Below, one piece after another: positions 16,086 through 25,284 of a stretch of DNA of 64,000 nt (positions are counted from its first letter, which is position 1; each line of letters begins with the position of its first letter). Source of the stretch: DZBG01 sp049241565 (GTDB taxonomy: Bacteria; Bdellovibrionota; Bacteriovoracia; Bacteriovoracales; Bacteriovoracaceae); NCBI GenBank assembly GCA_049241565.1, contig JBMLQL010000025.1, forward strand, positions 1 through 64,000. Direction: 5' to 3'. Below the pieces are notes generated by a model. The model was not told the origin of the DNA. It saw nothing but the letters and a program-made list of their open reading frames with translations, and searched no databases. Both the position numbers and the translations under genes were made by a program.

Positions 16086-18800
16086 TTGAAAAGATTAGTT
16101 AAAACCCTTGGTGTGCTTGCAGTGTTGGCCTTCGGAGGTCTTCTTACTCTACTAGGGTTGTTCTTTTATATATCAATTGATCTTCCTCAGATTAATTCTC
16201 TTAAAGATTACAATCCTCCTATGAATTCGCAAATTCTTTCTCGAGATGGTGAAGTCCTGTTAGAAATTGGAAAAGAAACTCGTGATGTCGTTGAATTTAA
16301 AAATATTCCTCCACGTGTGGTAGGAGCTTTTCTTTCTGCTGAAGACGATAATTTTTATAACCATCAAGGCATTGACTACCTAGGTATCGTCCGTGCCTTC
16401 ATTGTGAATATGAAAGAAGGCAGACTTGTCCAGGGTGGATCGACCATTACTCAACAGGTGGCGAAGTCTCTTCTTCTTACTAAAGAAAGAACTCTTTCAA
16501 GAAAAGTAAAAGACTTACTTCTTGCTAGAAAAATAGAACAAAAATTTACTAAAGAGGAAATTCTCTTTCTCTATCTTAACCAAGTTTATCTCGGTGGTGG
16601 ATACTACGGTGTCAAAGCAGCCTTTAGAGGCTATTTTGATAAAACTCTGGAAGAAGCAACGATTGCTGAATCTGCTTTGGTGGCAGGACTTCTCGTTGCC
16701 CCTGGCCGTTACTCACCTTATGTGAATCCCAAATATGCTAAGGTTCGTCAGCAGTATGTTCTAGGACGAATGTACGCCACTCAAAAAATCACGAAAGAAG
16801 AGTATGAAGCGGCACTGGCCGAAAATATAAAAATGAGAATTCGTCGTCCTTCGGATATGAAGGGTGGACATTTTACTGATTGGGTTCGCCAGGAAGTGAT
16901 GAGTCAGGTGGGTGTGGATGAATTTCTCACAGAAGGTTTTAGAGTCACAACAACGCTAGACTGGCCTCTTCAGCAGAAAGCAGAACTTGCTGTTAAAGAA
17001 AGAGTGAAAGAGCTCGATAAACGTCAGGGATTTAAAGGAGCGATTAAGCACTTTAAAGATGATGAAGAAATAAACACTTATATTCGTGATTCACGTAAAT
17101 CAATTCTTAAAGAAAAATCGAGCTTTTTTACTTTTGCGACAGAAGGTAAAAATATTTACGAATTTAATGAAGCTGATGATCAATACGACAAGACTATCGC
17201 TTATCTTGAAGAAGAAGAGAGCAAAGTAAATGAGCGATTTAAGAAAATCGCCACCATTGGAAATAGAAAAGATGAATCTCTCATTCCATTTCTTAAAAAA
17301 GGTGAGTCTTATCAGGCCATCGTTTTAGATGTGAATGATCTCAAGCGCACTATCCTTGCTTCTATTGGTGGCGTCCGAGTCATGATTCCTGAGAAAGGTT
17401 TTTCTTGGGCCCATGAAAGAAAACTCTCTGAAGATCCCATTTATTTTGGCCCAATGAAAACACCATCACGTATTGTGAAGCGTGGGGATGTGATTCTGGT
17501 GACAATCGTTAATGTTGAAACACCTATTAATAATCTTATCAATGCAGATTTTTATAAAAAATATAAAGATAAAACTCTTACTAAAATTCATGCCAAACAA
17601 AAAGTTGTTGAGGGGAGTTTAGATCAAGACCCAGAAGTTGAAGGAGCCTTAGTGGCCATCAATCCAGTGAATGGAGATGTGATCACACTTGTGGGAGGAG
17701 TCGATTTCCAAAAATCCCAATTCAATCGTGTTATCCAATCTGCTAGACAACCTGGCTCGTCTTTTAAACCCTTTATTTATGCTGCGGCCTTAGAAAATGG
17801 TTACACCCTGGCCTCATCTCTTCTAGATATGCCTCAGGCCTTAGGTGGAGCAGAAGATAGTTTAAATTGGAAGCCAAGAAATTATGATGGTGAGTTTCAG
17901 GGGCCAATGACTTTTAGACATGCTCTGGAAATTTCCAGAAATATTCCAACCATTCGTCTTTTGCAAGATATTGGTGTGAATAAGATGGATGAATTCATCA
18001 CACGTTTTGGAATGAAAACAACTCTTCCTAAAGACATGACAATTTCACTTGGATCATTTGGTATTTCTCTCGCAGAAATGGTTCGTGGTTATGCTGTTTT
18101 TCCTAATGGAGGAAAACGTATTCCACTTCGCTCAGTGGTTTCAATCAAGGACCGCAATGGTAAATCATTCACACCTAGTGTTTATAAACCTGTAGAGGGT
18201 GAGCTTCCAAAATATGAGACTATTCCAGGTGACCAAGAAGGTGCTCCTTCAAAGACTGTTGGAAATCCACTTCACGCTAATTTAAAAGATAATCAAGTCT
18301 ATGATGAGCGACTGGCCTATCTCATGACGAATCTTATTAACGGAGTCGTTCTTCACGGAACAGGAAACGCAGCTGCGAGTATTAGTAGAAATCTCGGAGG
18401 AAAAACCGGAACAACCAATAATTTTGTGGATGCACTTTTTGTTGGTTTTTCTCAAAATCTTGTGGTCGGCGCTTGGGCCGGGTTTGATGATAATAGAACC
18501 CTTGGTTATGGTGAGACTGGAGCACGTGCCGCCCTTCCTATGTGGATGGATTATATGTCCTCAGCTGTTAATAAATATGGAGCTCCTGACTTTAATGTTC
18601 CTAATGGAATTATTCAGGTGATGATCAATAAACAAACAGGTCGTCCTACACCCCCAGGACAAGGTGGCGGCTTTATGGAGTCTTTCCTAGAGGGATATGA
18701 TCCTAATTCCGTTCCATCTACCTATAATCCTTCATCTGACGGTGAGTCAGAGGCGCCAGCCCCTACGCTCGATGGTGATGATTATTATATGAATCAATAA
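16086..18800 (+). CDS. mrcA: class A penicillin-binding protein (PBP1A type)
   Basis: This bifunctional enzyme polymerises and cross-links peptidoglycan. The 904 residues have an N-terminal membrane anchor (about 8-30), then a GT51 glycosyltransferase with EDDNFYNHQG and GGSTITQQVAKSLL. An OB-like insert at about 300-480 is followed by the transpeptidase with SSFK (active-site Ser), SRN and KTGTTN motifs. A Pro/Gly/Ser-rich tail follows residue 855. The TTG start has GGTGAGG 5 nt before it. It is followed by a TonB-like gene on the same strand. Confidence 0.95.
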   Translation: MKRLVKTLGVLAVLAFGGLLTLLGLFFYISIDLPQINSLKDYNPPMNSQILSRDGEVLLEIGKETRDVVEFKNIPPRVVGAFLSAEDDNFYNHQGIDYLGIVRAFIVNMKEGRLVQGGSTITQQVAKSLLLTKERTLSRKVKDLLLARKIEQKFTKEEILFLYLNQVYLGGGYYGVKAAFRGYFDKTLEEATIAESALVAGLLVAPGRYSPYVNPKYAKVRQQYVLGRMYATQKITKEEYEAALAENIKMRIRRPSDMKGGHFTDWVRQEVMSQVGVDEFLTEGFRVTTTLDWPLQQKAELAVKERVKELDKRQGFKGAIKHFKDDEEINTYIRDSRKSILKEKSSFFTFATEGKNIYEFNEADDQYDKTIAYLEEEESKVNERFKKIATIGNRKDESLIPFLKKGESYQAIVLDVNDLKRTILASIGGVRVMIPEKGFSWAHERKLSEDPIYFGPMKTPSRIVKRGDVILVTIVNVETPINNLINADFYKKYKDKTLTKIHAKQKVVEGSLDQDPEVEGALVAINPVNGDVITLVGGVDFQKSQFNRVIQSARQPGSSFKPFIYAAALENGYTLASSLLDMPQALGGAEDSLNWKPRNYDGEFQGPMTFRHALEISRNIPTIRLLQDIGVNKMDEFITRFGMKTTLPKDMTISLGSFGISLAEMVRGYAVFPNGGKRIPLRSVVSIKDRNGKSFTPSVYKPVEGELPKYETIPGDQEGAPSKTVGNPLHANLKDNQVYDERLAYLMTNLINGVVLHGTGNAAASISRNLGGKTGTTNNFVDALFVGFSQNLVVGAWAGFDDNRTLGYGETGARAALPMWMDYMSSAVNKYGAPDFNVPNGIIQVMINKQTGRPTPPGQGGGFMESFLEGYDPNSVPSTYNPSSDGESEAPAPTLDGDDYYMNQ

Positions 18801-18878
18801 CCTAGAGTCGTAGTCAGGGATTCTTTTCTTTAATGGAGCCTCTTTTTTAGCCGAAAAGGTTATTAGAGAGGTAGCTTC

Positions 18879-19772
18879 ATGACGGATCAGTTGAAGAAGT
18901 GGACAACAAATTTTTGGACATTCCTAGGCTTTATTGTCTTTCTCCATCTCGTTATGTTGGTGATGAAATCAATTGAATCTTCGCCGCGTACTCGTGTTGT
19001 CAGTGAATCGACTCTGATCAAAGTCAAACTTCTCCAAGAACATTTTCAAAAACCAGAACAGCAAGAAAAGAAAAAACAAATTGTTCAATCAGAAGAAGCT
19101 CCGAGTGAGAGAACTCCTGTTGATTCAAAATTTCTGAGTGATAAAGATCGTGCTTTTGATCGCCAAACAGTGGCCAGAAAAGTCGATACTTTCCAAACGG
19201 CCACTCAAGGCCATTCGGCCCAAGTGGGTGAGCAAACTCATAAAGCGGCCAAGAAACAAGGAAAGAAGAATATTGATCTCTCAAAGATTGGGTATAATGC
19301 TTTAGGGGAAGAGAACCCCTTTAAAGAAGTTACTCAGACAGCTAAGATTGGCCAGAAAACCACGCCTAAGAAGGCCACTGTGAGTGCCTCTAACGATTAT
19401 ATTCAAGACATCGCTTTGGGTGATTTTACACAAGTAAACACTACTGAATTCAAATTCTATGGCTTCTACCATCGCATTCGTCAAAAACTAGAGCAGTTTT
19501 GGGGTCGTAGTATTCAAGAGAAAGCGGCAGCTCTTCATCGTTCGGGAAGACGCCTTCCGGCCAGCGAAGATCTTATTACTTCACTTAAAATCACTCTCGA
19601 TGAACAAGGACAAATTGTTCGTGTGAAAGTTTTAAGTACAAGTGGAGTGAGAGAGCTAGATGAAGCGGCGGTGGAGTCTTTTAATAAAGCAGGACCATTT
19701 CCAAATCCACCAAAAGATCTTTTAGTAGAAGGTGAAGCTACAATTGAATGGGGCTTTGTTGTTAAGTCTTAG
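18879..19772 (+). CDS. TonB-like energy transducer / TonB C-terminal domain protein
   Basis: An N-terminal membrane helix lies at about residues 13-30. A long Lys/Glu/Gln-rich periplasmic linker (45-185) follows. The last 90 residues resemble a TonB C-terminal domain (LKITLDEQGQIVRVKVLSTS, then GVRELDEAAVESFNKAGPFP). The linker lacks the Pro-rich repeats of classical TonB. ExbB/ExbD genes are not nearby, so it could be an AgmX/GltJ-type or a TolA/TonB-like protein instead. It overlaps the convergent small gene by 4 nt. Confidence 0.8.
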   Translation: MTDQLKKWTTNFWTFLGFIVFLHLVMLVMKSIESSPRTRVVSESTLIKVKLLQEHFQKPEQQEKKKQIVQSEEAPSERTPVDSKFLSDKDRAFDRQTVARKVDTFQTATQGHSAQVGEQTHKAAKKQGKKNIDLSKIGYNALGEENPFKEVTQTAKIGQKTTPKKATVSASNDYIQDIALGDFTQVNTTEFKFYGFYHRIRQKLEQFWGRSIQEKAAALHRSGRRLPASEDLITSLKITLDEQGQIVRVKVLSTSGVRELDEAAVESFNKAGPFPNPPKDLLVEGEATIEWGFVVKS

Positions 19773-20047
19773 TGCTGAGCTTTAAGTAAAGATTTAAGTT
19801 TCTCAATACCTTCCATCATCACGTAATCAGACCAAATAGAATCAAGCTCACGGATAGACTCAATAATCTGAAGTGCAGCTTGGTCACGAGAAATTTTTTG
19901 CGACTCAGAATACTGAGAGATGCATTTATTAAGAGCTTCAATAGCAGGCGACTGAACAATCTTATTCAATCTTTCTTCAAAAGAGTGATTAACTTTTTGT
20001 TCTTTGCTTTTAATGATCGCTGTATTGAGTAGCTGAATAGATTCCAT
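19769..20047 (-). CDS. hypothetical small helical protein, 92 aa
   Basis: No family is recognised. The protein is predicted to be all helical, with heptad-like spacing of Leu and Ile and one Cys, and has no membrane segment. ATG at 20047 is preferred over the TTG one codon earlier because GAGGA stands 6 nt before it. It is isolated and converges on the TonB-like gene. Confidence 0.65.
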   Translation of the reverse strand: MESIQLLNTAIIKSKEQKVNHSFEERLNKIVQSPAIEALNKCISQYSESQKISRDQAALQIIESIRELDSIWSDYVMMEGIEKLKSLLKAQH

Positions 20048-20209
20048 CAAATTTCCTCACGCACACTGAACGGGAATTCGTAAAAACGAAACCGCAGTAT
20101 CACTATTCTTCATCGGATCGTAAAGCGGGTTTTACAAATGACTTTACTTTTTTCAGAGTAGATTTTTTCTATTGAGGACGTTTTTAAGGAAGATCAAACA
20201 ATTAGAGGG

Positions 20210-20234
20210 AGATGGCGCCTTTTGCGCGCCATCT
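20210..20234 (-). terminator. hairpin at the end of the folD-gcvT-gcvH unit
   Basis: An inverted repeat AGATGGCGC/GCGCCATCT sits 7 nt after the gcvH stop on the minus strand. The stem is strong, but no clear U-run follows on that strand. It may therefore be a Rho-assisted end or an mRNA 3' stabiliser rather than a full intrinsic terminator. Confidence 0.55.
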
Positions 20235-20241
20235 TTATGTA

Positions 20242-20631
20242 TTAGTGAGAAGCTTGGCAAAATTCTTGATATTGAGCAGCAGTTAAAAGTGAGTCTAATT
20301 CTGAAGGATTTTTTACCTTGACTTTAATTAACCAGGCCCCGTAAGAGTCTTGATTAATTTTTTCTGGACTTCCTTCAACATCATTATTTTTTGCAATAAC
20401 TTCACCAGAAACTGGTGCATAGAGATCACTTACTGATTTAATTGATTCAACTACACCAAAAGTTTTTCCGGCCAAAATATCAGAGCCAATATCTGGAACT
20501 TCAACAAAAACAATATCGCCAAGAGCTGATTGCGCGAAGTCAGTAATTCCAACAGTAAGAACATCACCTTCTAAAAGGGCCCATTCATGTTCTTTTGTGT
20601 ATTTAAGGTTTGCAGGTACGTTCGTTGCCAT
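20242..20631 (-). CDS. gcvH: glycine cleavage system H protein
   Basis: GcvH carries the lipoyl group that shuttles the aminomethyl intermediate in glycine cleavage. The 129-aa protein has the start YTKEHEWALLEGD and the lipoyl-lysine site VESIKSVSDLYAPVSGEV. The C-terminus GAWLIKVKV is also typical. It overlaps the gcvT stop (TAATG), so translation is coupled. The P-protein gene gcvP is not in the window. Confidence 0.97.
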   Translation of the reverse strand: MATNVPANLKYTKEHEWALLEGDVLTVGITDFAQSALGDIVFVEVPDIGSDILAGKTFGVVESIKSVSDLYAPVSGEVIAKNNDVEGSPEKINQDSYGAWLIKVKVKNPSELDSLLTAAQYQEFCQASH

Positions 20632-21695
20632 TATTTATGTCCTCCGGTTACAAATGCTTTTTTAGTTAGTGTAGTGTTATAAAATTTTCCGCGAATATCC
20701 ACAAAAAAGACTTCATCTTGAGGATACTTAGCAATTTCAACCTGAGCAAAGGCGATTCCTTGATTGAGGGCCACAGACATAGTGCCGCTAGTCACTGTAC
20801 CGACAACTTGATGCTCTGAGTTTACGACCTTGTACCCTTCTCTTGGGATTCCTTTTTCAACCTTAAGCTTAATCAATTTATATTTAGGCTTAGTTTCGGA
20901 TAAAGCGTTTTTTCCAATAAATGATTTTTTATTTAGTTTTACGGTCCAACCGAGAGCTGCATCTAGGGGAGTCACCTCGTCGGTAAGCTCATGGCCATAA
21001 AGCGGGTAACAAACTTCAAGACGAAGGACATCTCTGGCCGCAAGACCACAGGGAGTCACCCCCAACTTTAAAAGATCACCCCAGAGAGTTTTTATTTGCT
21101 CATGAGGACCGAAAATCTCAAATCCATCTTCTCCTGTATAACCAGTACGAGCGAGAATAAACTGGCCCATTTCTTTTACCGAGTAATATTCCATTTCTGG
21201 AAGTTCTTTAAAGATTGCTTTGATAATGGCCTCAGTCTTTGGACCTTGAACCGCAAGAAGTGAGTAATCAGAAGATTTATTCACCAGCGTACAGTTAAAA
21301 CCTTTGTGTTGAGACTGCATCCAAGCAAAATCTTTATCGATATTCGAAGCGTTCACGCAGATCATGATTTTTTTTGGCGCTAATTTATAAACAATCAGAT
21401 CATCAACCACTGTTCCGTTTTCTCGGCATAGTGGAGAGTAAATGGCCTTTCCCATGGGAGCCGAAGCAATATCGTTGGTCACTAATTGATCAACAAAGAC
21501 TTCTGCGTCTTCGCCTTCAACAAAAAATTCTCCCATATGGGAAACATCAAAAACACCGACGTTTTGACGAACAGCGATCACTTCATCTTTAACCGAAGTG
21601 TATTGAACCGGCATTTCCCAACCGGCAAAAGGAACAAGTTTGGCCCCAAGCTTTTGGTGCTCATTAAAAAGTGATGTTCGAAAAAGTTCAGACAT
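20631..21695 (-). CDS. gcvT: aminomethyltransferase (glycine cleavage T protein)
   Basis: GcvT transfers the methylene group from the H-protein aminomethyl arm to tetrahydrofolate, releasing ammonia. The 354-aa protein shows LVPFAGWEMPVQY, GVFDVSHMGEF, a folate-site ARTGYTGEDGFEIF motif and GLAARDVLRLEVCYPLYGHE. It lies between folD and gcvH. This makes metabolic sense, since its product 5,10-methylene-THF is the substrate of FolD. Confidence 0.97.
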   Translation of the reverse strand: MSELFRTSLFNEHQKLGAKLVPFAGWEMPVQYTSVKDEVIAVRQNVGVFDVSHMGEFFVEGEDAEVFVDQLVTNDIASAPMGKAIYSPLCRENGTVVDDLIVYKLAPKKIMICVNASNIDKDFAWMQSQHKGFNCTLVNKSSDYSLLAVQGPKTEAIIKAIFKELPEMEYYSVKEMGQFILARTGYTGEDGFEIFGPHEQIKTLWGDLLKLGVTPCGLAARDVLRLEVCYPLYGHELTDEVTPLDAALGWTVKLNKKSFIGKNALSETKPKYKLIKLKVEKGIPREGYKVVNSEHQVVGTVTSGTMSVALNQGIAFAQVEIAKYPQDEVFFVDIRGKFYNTTLTKKAFVTGGHK

Positions 21696-21705
21696 AAATG
21701 ATTCC

Positions 21706-22563
21706 TTAGGATTGCTTTTCAGAAGCCAGGATTAAATTTTCAATAAGAGAGATGACTGTCATCGGACCTACCCCACCAGGGACAGGAGAAATAGCGGCAA
21801 CGAGAGGAGATACTTCATCAAATTTCACATCGCCCACTAGTTTGTCATGAAGTGTATTCATTCCCACATCAATCACCACCGTCTTTTTGGCCGGATTGAT
21901 ATGTTTGGCCGTGATGAGTTCTGCTTTTCCTACAGCGCTAATTATAATATCGGCCATTTTAGTGAGCTCGACGAGATTTTCAGTTTTAGAGTGGGCCAAT
22001 GTAACGGTGGCATTTCTATTTGAAAGAAGCATAGAGAGAGGTTTTCCAACAATAAGGCTTCTTCCTATGACCACAGCATGTTTTCCTTTAAGAGGAATCT
22101 GATAATAATCTAAAAGCTCCACGATTCCCTTAGGCGTGCAAGGAAGGAGGTGATTGGTTTGAATAGAGCCTTCATAAAGCCATTGAGTATTATGTCCATG
22201 AAAGCCATCAATATCTTTGGCCGGAGTCACAAGTTGAGAAATACGAAGAGATTTCAACTCATTGCTCACAGGTAACTGAATAATAATTCCCGTCACTTTT
22301 GAGTCTTGATTGAGTTTTTCTACATGGGCCAGAAAATCAGTTTTTGAAATAGAGGAGTCAAGCTGATCAAGTTCAAATTCAGCCCCAATAGTTTCACACA
22401 TTTTCTTTTTATGACGAATATAGGTAAGACTGGCGGGATTATTACCTACTAAAACAACTTTCATTAAAGGACGTTTGCCTTTTTGAATCAAACTCTGACA
22501 ACGCTTGGTTAAATCAGCAATTTTTTGATCAACAACAGGTTGTGCTTTTAAAAGAGTCGTCAT
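21706..22563 (-). CDS. folD: methylenetetrahydrofolate dehydrogenase/cyclohydrolase FolD
   Basis: FolD interconverts 5,10-methylene-, methenyl- and 10-formyl-THF. The 285 residues contain the catalytic Tyr/Lys motif (LTYIRHKKKMCETIG), QLPVSNELK, PAKDIDGF and PCTPKGIVELL. The NADP-site GRSLIVGKPLSMLL and PGGVGPMTVISLI follow. It is the first gene of the folD-gcvT-gcvH unit, 10 nt before gcvT, and is divergent from a small membrane protein gene. Confidence 0.97.
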   Translation of the reverse strand: MTTLLKAQPVVDQKIADLTKRCQSLIQKGKRPLMKVVLVGNNPASLTYIRHKKKMCETIGAEFELDQLDSSISKTDFLAHVEKLNQDSKVTGIIIQLPVSNELKSLRISQLVTPAKDIDGFHGHNTQWLYEGSIQTNHLLPCTPKGIVELLDYYQIPLKGKHAVVIGRSLIVGKPLSMLLSNRNATVTLAHSKTENLVELTKMADIIISAVGKAELITAKHINPAKKTVVIDVGMNTLHDKLVGDVKFDEVSPLVAAISPVPGGVGPMTVISLIENLILASEKQS

Positions 22564-22647
22564 TCCTAAATCCTTTGAAAATAACTATAAAATGCCGTCC
22601 TCAAAAAGTCCTTTCTTATTTCGTATTGATGCGGTATCACCAGATCT

Positions 22648-22827
22648 ATGAAAGCAAGTTTCTATATTGGTCTAGGTATGCAAGTTTTTGGTCTCACGGC
22701 TGTGGGCCTATGCTTTTTTTCTGGAATCAAAAACGGGGACTACGGTCATTTTGAGCTGGCCCAACTCGTTCTGGGTTCTTTTGTTTTTTATGTCGGCAAT
22801 TACCTCAAAGGCCGCTCAAGTCATTAA
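22648..22827 (+). CDS. small two-helix membrane protein, 59 aa
   Basis: This short reading frame begins MKASFYIGLGMQVFG and ends NYLKGRSSH. Two hydrophobic helices (about 5-25 and 38-54) are joined by a charged loop (KNGDYGHFE), and the end is positively charged. That pattern is far from random and suggests a real inner-membrane protein with both ends on the cytoplasmic side. No family is recognised. The ribosome binding site is weak. It sits alone between the divergent folD and the metalloprotease gene. Confidence 0.65.
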   Translation: MKASFYIGLGMQVFGLTAVGLCFFSGIKNGDYGHFELAQLVLGSFVFYVGNYLKGRSSH

Positions 22828-22908
22828 AATCTATCTCTACTCACTGACTGACTAAAATTTGTACGGCCAGGTAAAATCTATCCTTGAGGCCATATGCCTT
22901 CTCTTATT

Positions 22909-22928
22909 GATTTATGATGACATAAATC
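22909..22928. repeat. inverted repeat in the leader of the metalloprotease gene
   Basis: A perfect 8-bp inverted repeat (GATTTATG, ATGA, CATAAATC) ends just before the AAGGAG ribosome binding site of the protease gene. It could be an operator or a hairpin limiting translation. The stem is AT-rich and has no T-run, so it is not a terminator. Confidence 0.5.
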
Positions 22929-22940
22929 GAAGGAGTCCTT

Positions 22941-24038
22941 ATGTTTAGGTTTATGGCCGTTTTATTGTGTGCATCAATGGTTCTGACGGCCAATGCTCAG
23001 GCGGATAAAGCTCCTAAAAAGCGAACTTCACTTATTCAAGTGGACAAAGATCTGACAAAAATTTTTGGTAAGAAAAAAGAAAAAAAGCCTAAAAAAGAGA
23101 AGAAAAAGAAAACCAAAAAAGAAGCTAAAAAACCTGAAATAAAAAAGCCAGAAATTCCAACACGGCCAACTCCTGCACCAGCTCCTACGATTAAAACTTC
23201 AGAACCTCGCAGTGAGGTTCTCAGTGTCTCTAGCATGCCTAAGTTTTACAAAAAACGCAGCGAAGCTGTGTTTAATATCGGTCTTCTTTATTATGGTGAT
23301 CACTATACAGATGAGGGGTTTTTAAAGGTTCAAGAGCTTCTTGAGAAGCGCTTTGAGCTTGCCACAAATGGATCGCTAAAATTAAATGTGATTTTTAGAG
23401 CGATCTTGCCTTTTGAGCATAAAATTGAAAATTATCCTGAATATAAGCTAGAGGCCATTGTCCAAAAAGAGCCCGTGCTTATTACTGAACCCATTAATGA
23501 TCTCAAAAAACTCCAACGTCTATGGTATTACGACAATAAAGGGATGGGAGTTGTGAATGAAATTTATAATAATGCTAAATCCCATAATCTTTATGGCAAA
23601 GATTTTTTTAAGTTAGATGCTCTGGCCGTTGTGACAGGAGCTCAATTTGAAGGTCTTGGATTTGCTTCTGGCCGAGTGGCCGTGGTTGAAAATCCACGAG
23701 AAATTGCTTGGGGTCATTCATTTGGAACTACAGAATTTGAAAGTGATGCTAAGGTTGTGGACGAGCTCATCCACGAATTAGGACATACACTTTATTTAGG
23801 TCATGCTGCTGATCAGTGCTTTGGAGAGGGAATGTCTTACGAGCAAACTCAGGCCTGTTGTGCGGCTTCAGAAAATAAAAATGACGTTCTTAGTTATTGT
23901 CGCGAACGAAAAAATGTTGATGAAAATTTCTTCTACGGATTTGAGGCCTGTAATATCAAGACTCTTCAAGAAAAAATTATTCCTGCGATGTTAAGTGGTG
24001 GAGAGTGGGAACTGAAAGATGTTGCTAAGTGTGAATAG
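22941..24038 (+). CDS. secreted zincin metalloprotease, Lys-rich and six-Cys
   Basis: A Sec signal peptide (1-19, ANA) is followed by a strongly basic Lys-rich stretch (36-70), a Pro-rich linker (70-88) and a catalytic region. The zinc site HELGHTLYLGH (278-288) matches the metzincin pattern HExxHxxGxxH except that Tyr285 replaces the usual Gly. Six Cys follow the site (293, 306, 307, 320, 337, 364), enough for three disulfides, which suits an extracellular or periplasmic enzyme. The arrangement resembles archaemetzincin-like or matrixin-like zincins, but no exact family is assigned. The basic segment may bind envelope or nucleic acid polyanions. A hydrolytic role in prey or polymer breakdown is inference. 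Confidence 0.8.
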   Translation: MFRFMAVLLCASMVLTANAQADKAPKKRTSLIQVDKDLTKIFGKKKEKKPKKEKKKKTKKEAKKPEIKKPEIPTRPTPAPAPTIKTSEPRSEVLSVSSMPKFYKKRSEAVFNIGLLYYGDHYTDEGFLKVQELLEKRFELATNGSLKLNVIFRAILPFEHKIENYPEYKLEAIVQKEPVLITEPINDLKKLQRLWYYDNKGMGVVNEIYNNAKSHNLYGKDFFKLDALAVVTGAQFEGLGFASGRVAVVENPREIAWGHSFGTTEFESDAKVVDELIHELGHTLYLGHAADQCFGEGMSYEQTQACCAASENKNDVLSYCRERKNVDENFFYGFEACNIKTLQEKIIPAMLSGGEWELKDVAKCE

Positions 24039-24081
24039 AATCTCCTAGACGGTGCCCTCTGCTCCTCGATAGAATGATTCT

Positions 24082-24654
24082 ATGATCGTTCTTGCTATTG
24101 ACCCTGGTTCTGTCACTGCTGGTTATGCTTTGCTTGAAAAGCAGGGCAGACACGTACGCTATATTGCCTCTGGGATTTTGAAATTTGATGCTAAAAAAGA
24201 ATTTCTTCTACGTGTAAAAGATATCGTGGCCCAGACTCAGGCCCTGGTTGATACTCATCGTCCCGATCAAATTGCTCTTGAATCTCTCATCTTTGTCAAA
24301 AGTCCAACTGCTCTTATCAAATTGGCCCAGTCACGAGGGGCGATGCTTGGTGTCCTTTCTCAAAACTATGAACATAAAATTTTTGAGTACTCACCTAACT
24401 TAGTGAAGTCAACAGTTGTAGGGCACGGACACGCAGATAAAGAGGGTATTCAAAAATTTATTCAAACTTATTTAGGCATTAGCGAATTCAAAACTCACGA
24501 TGAGTCTGATGCTATTGCTATCGCTCTTTGCCATATTCTCCAAAATCAAAATATTGCTCTTTCTACAACTCTGGTCAAGGAGAGTCGTGGAAAGTCTAAA
24601 GGTAGAGGACTTGCTGCTTCTCTGGCCCATAAAGTGAAAGGAAAAGAATTATGA
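24082..24654 (+). CDS. ruvC: Holliday junction resolvase RuvC
   Basis: RuvC cuts Holliday junctions in recombination repair. The 190-aa protein has the catalytic Asp in VLAIDPGSVTAGYAL, the second acidic site in ALESLIFVKSP, and the late THDESDAIAIALCH acidic residues. A Lys/Arg/Ser-rich extension of about 25 residues follows the usual end. The stop overlaps the ruvA start by 4 nt (ATGA), giving the ruvC-ruvA-ruvB operon. Confidence 0.97.
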   Translation: MIVLAIDPGSVTAGYALLEKQGRHVRYIASGILKFDAKKEFLLRVKDIVAQTQALVDTHRPDQIALESLIFVKSPTALIKLAQSRGAMLGVLSQNYEHKIFEYSPNLVKSTVVGHGHADKEGIQKFIQTYLGISEFKTHDESDAIAIALCHILQNQNIALSTTLVKESRGKSKGRGLAASLAHKVKGKEL

Positions 24655-25280
24655 TTGGTTATCTTCAAGGTACTGTCATTTATAGTGAAACTCAAATGAG
24701 CATTATTCACACGGCCAGTGGTATTGGCTATCAAGTCAATATGGCCCAGCCTTTGATTCCTGGAAAAGAAGTGGAAGTTTTTATTTCTCATATTATTCGT
24801 GAGCAATCTCAGGACCTTTATGGATTTGTGAGTGTAGAAGATAAGCTTTTCTTTGAGCTTCTCTTAGATGTGAACGGAGTAGGACCTAAGAGTGCTTTTA
24901 ATTTAGTGGCTAGCCTCGGTGTTCAACAAATTGTTCAGGCCATTACATTTGAGAATAGTAATATTCTAAAATCCGCTCCCGGAGTTGGAAAGAAAAGTGC
25001 TGATCAAATTATCCTCTCTCTTAAAGATAAGATTACAAAAATGAACCTTGGATTCTCTTCTGCCGCCCCTCAAACTGAAGTGAAAAAGAAATCATCGGCC
25101 AAAGATTCAATCTCAAATCCTAAAATGGATCCGGCTCTCTTTAAGGATACACTTTCGGCCTTAGTTGAACTTGGTTTTAAAGATCAAGATGTCCTTCCGA
25201 TTATTCAAAAACATCTTGTGAGTGAAGTGACTAAAAAACCTGAAGAGTTAGTAAGAATCATATTGAAAGAGTTAAGATAA
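24651..25280 (+). CDS. ruvA: Holliday junction branch migration protein RuvA
   Basis: RuvA binds the four-way junction and loads RuvB. The 209 residues show the OB domain start MIGYLQGTVI, the helix-hairpin-helix motifs LLDVNGVGPKSAFNLV and SAPGVGKKSADQIILSL, a Lys/Ser linker and the C-terminal domain III (LVELGFKDQDVLPIIQK) that contacts RuvB. It overlaps ruvC and precedes ruvB by 4 nt. Confidence 0.97.
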   Translation: MIGYLQGTVIYSETQMSIIHTASGIGYQVNMAQPLIPGKEVEVFISHIIREQSQDLYGFVSVEDKLFFELLLDVNGVGPKSAFNLVASLGVQQIVQAITFENSNILKSAPGVGKKSADQIILSLKDKITKMNLGFSSAAPQTEVKKKSSAKDSISNPKMDPALFKDTLSALVELGFKDQDVLPIIQKHLVSEVTKKPEELVRIILKELR

Positions 25281-25284
25281 TTTT

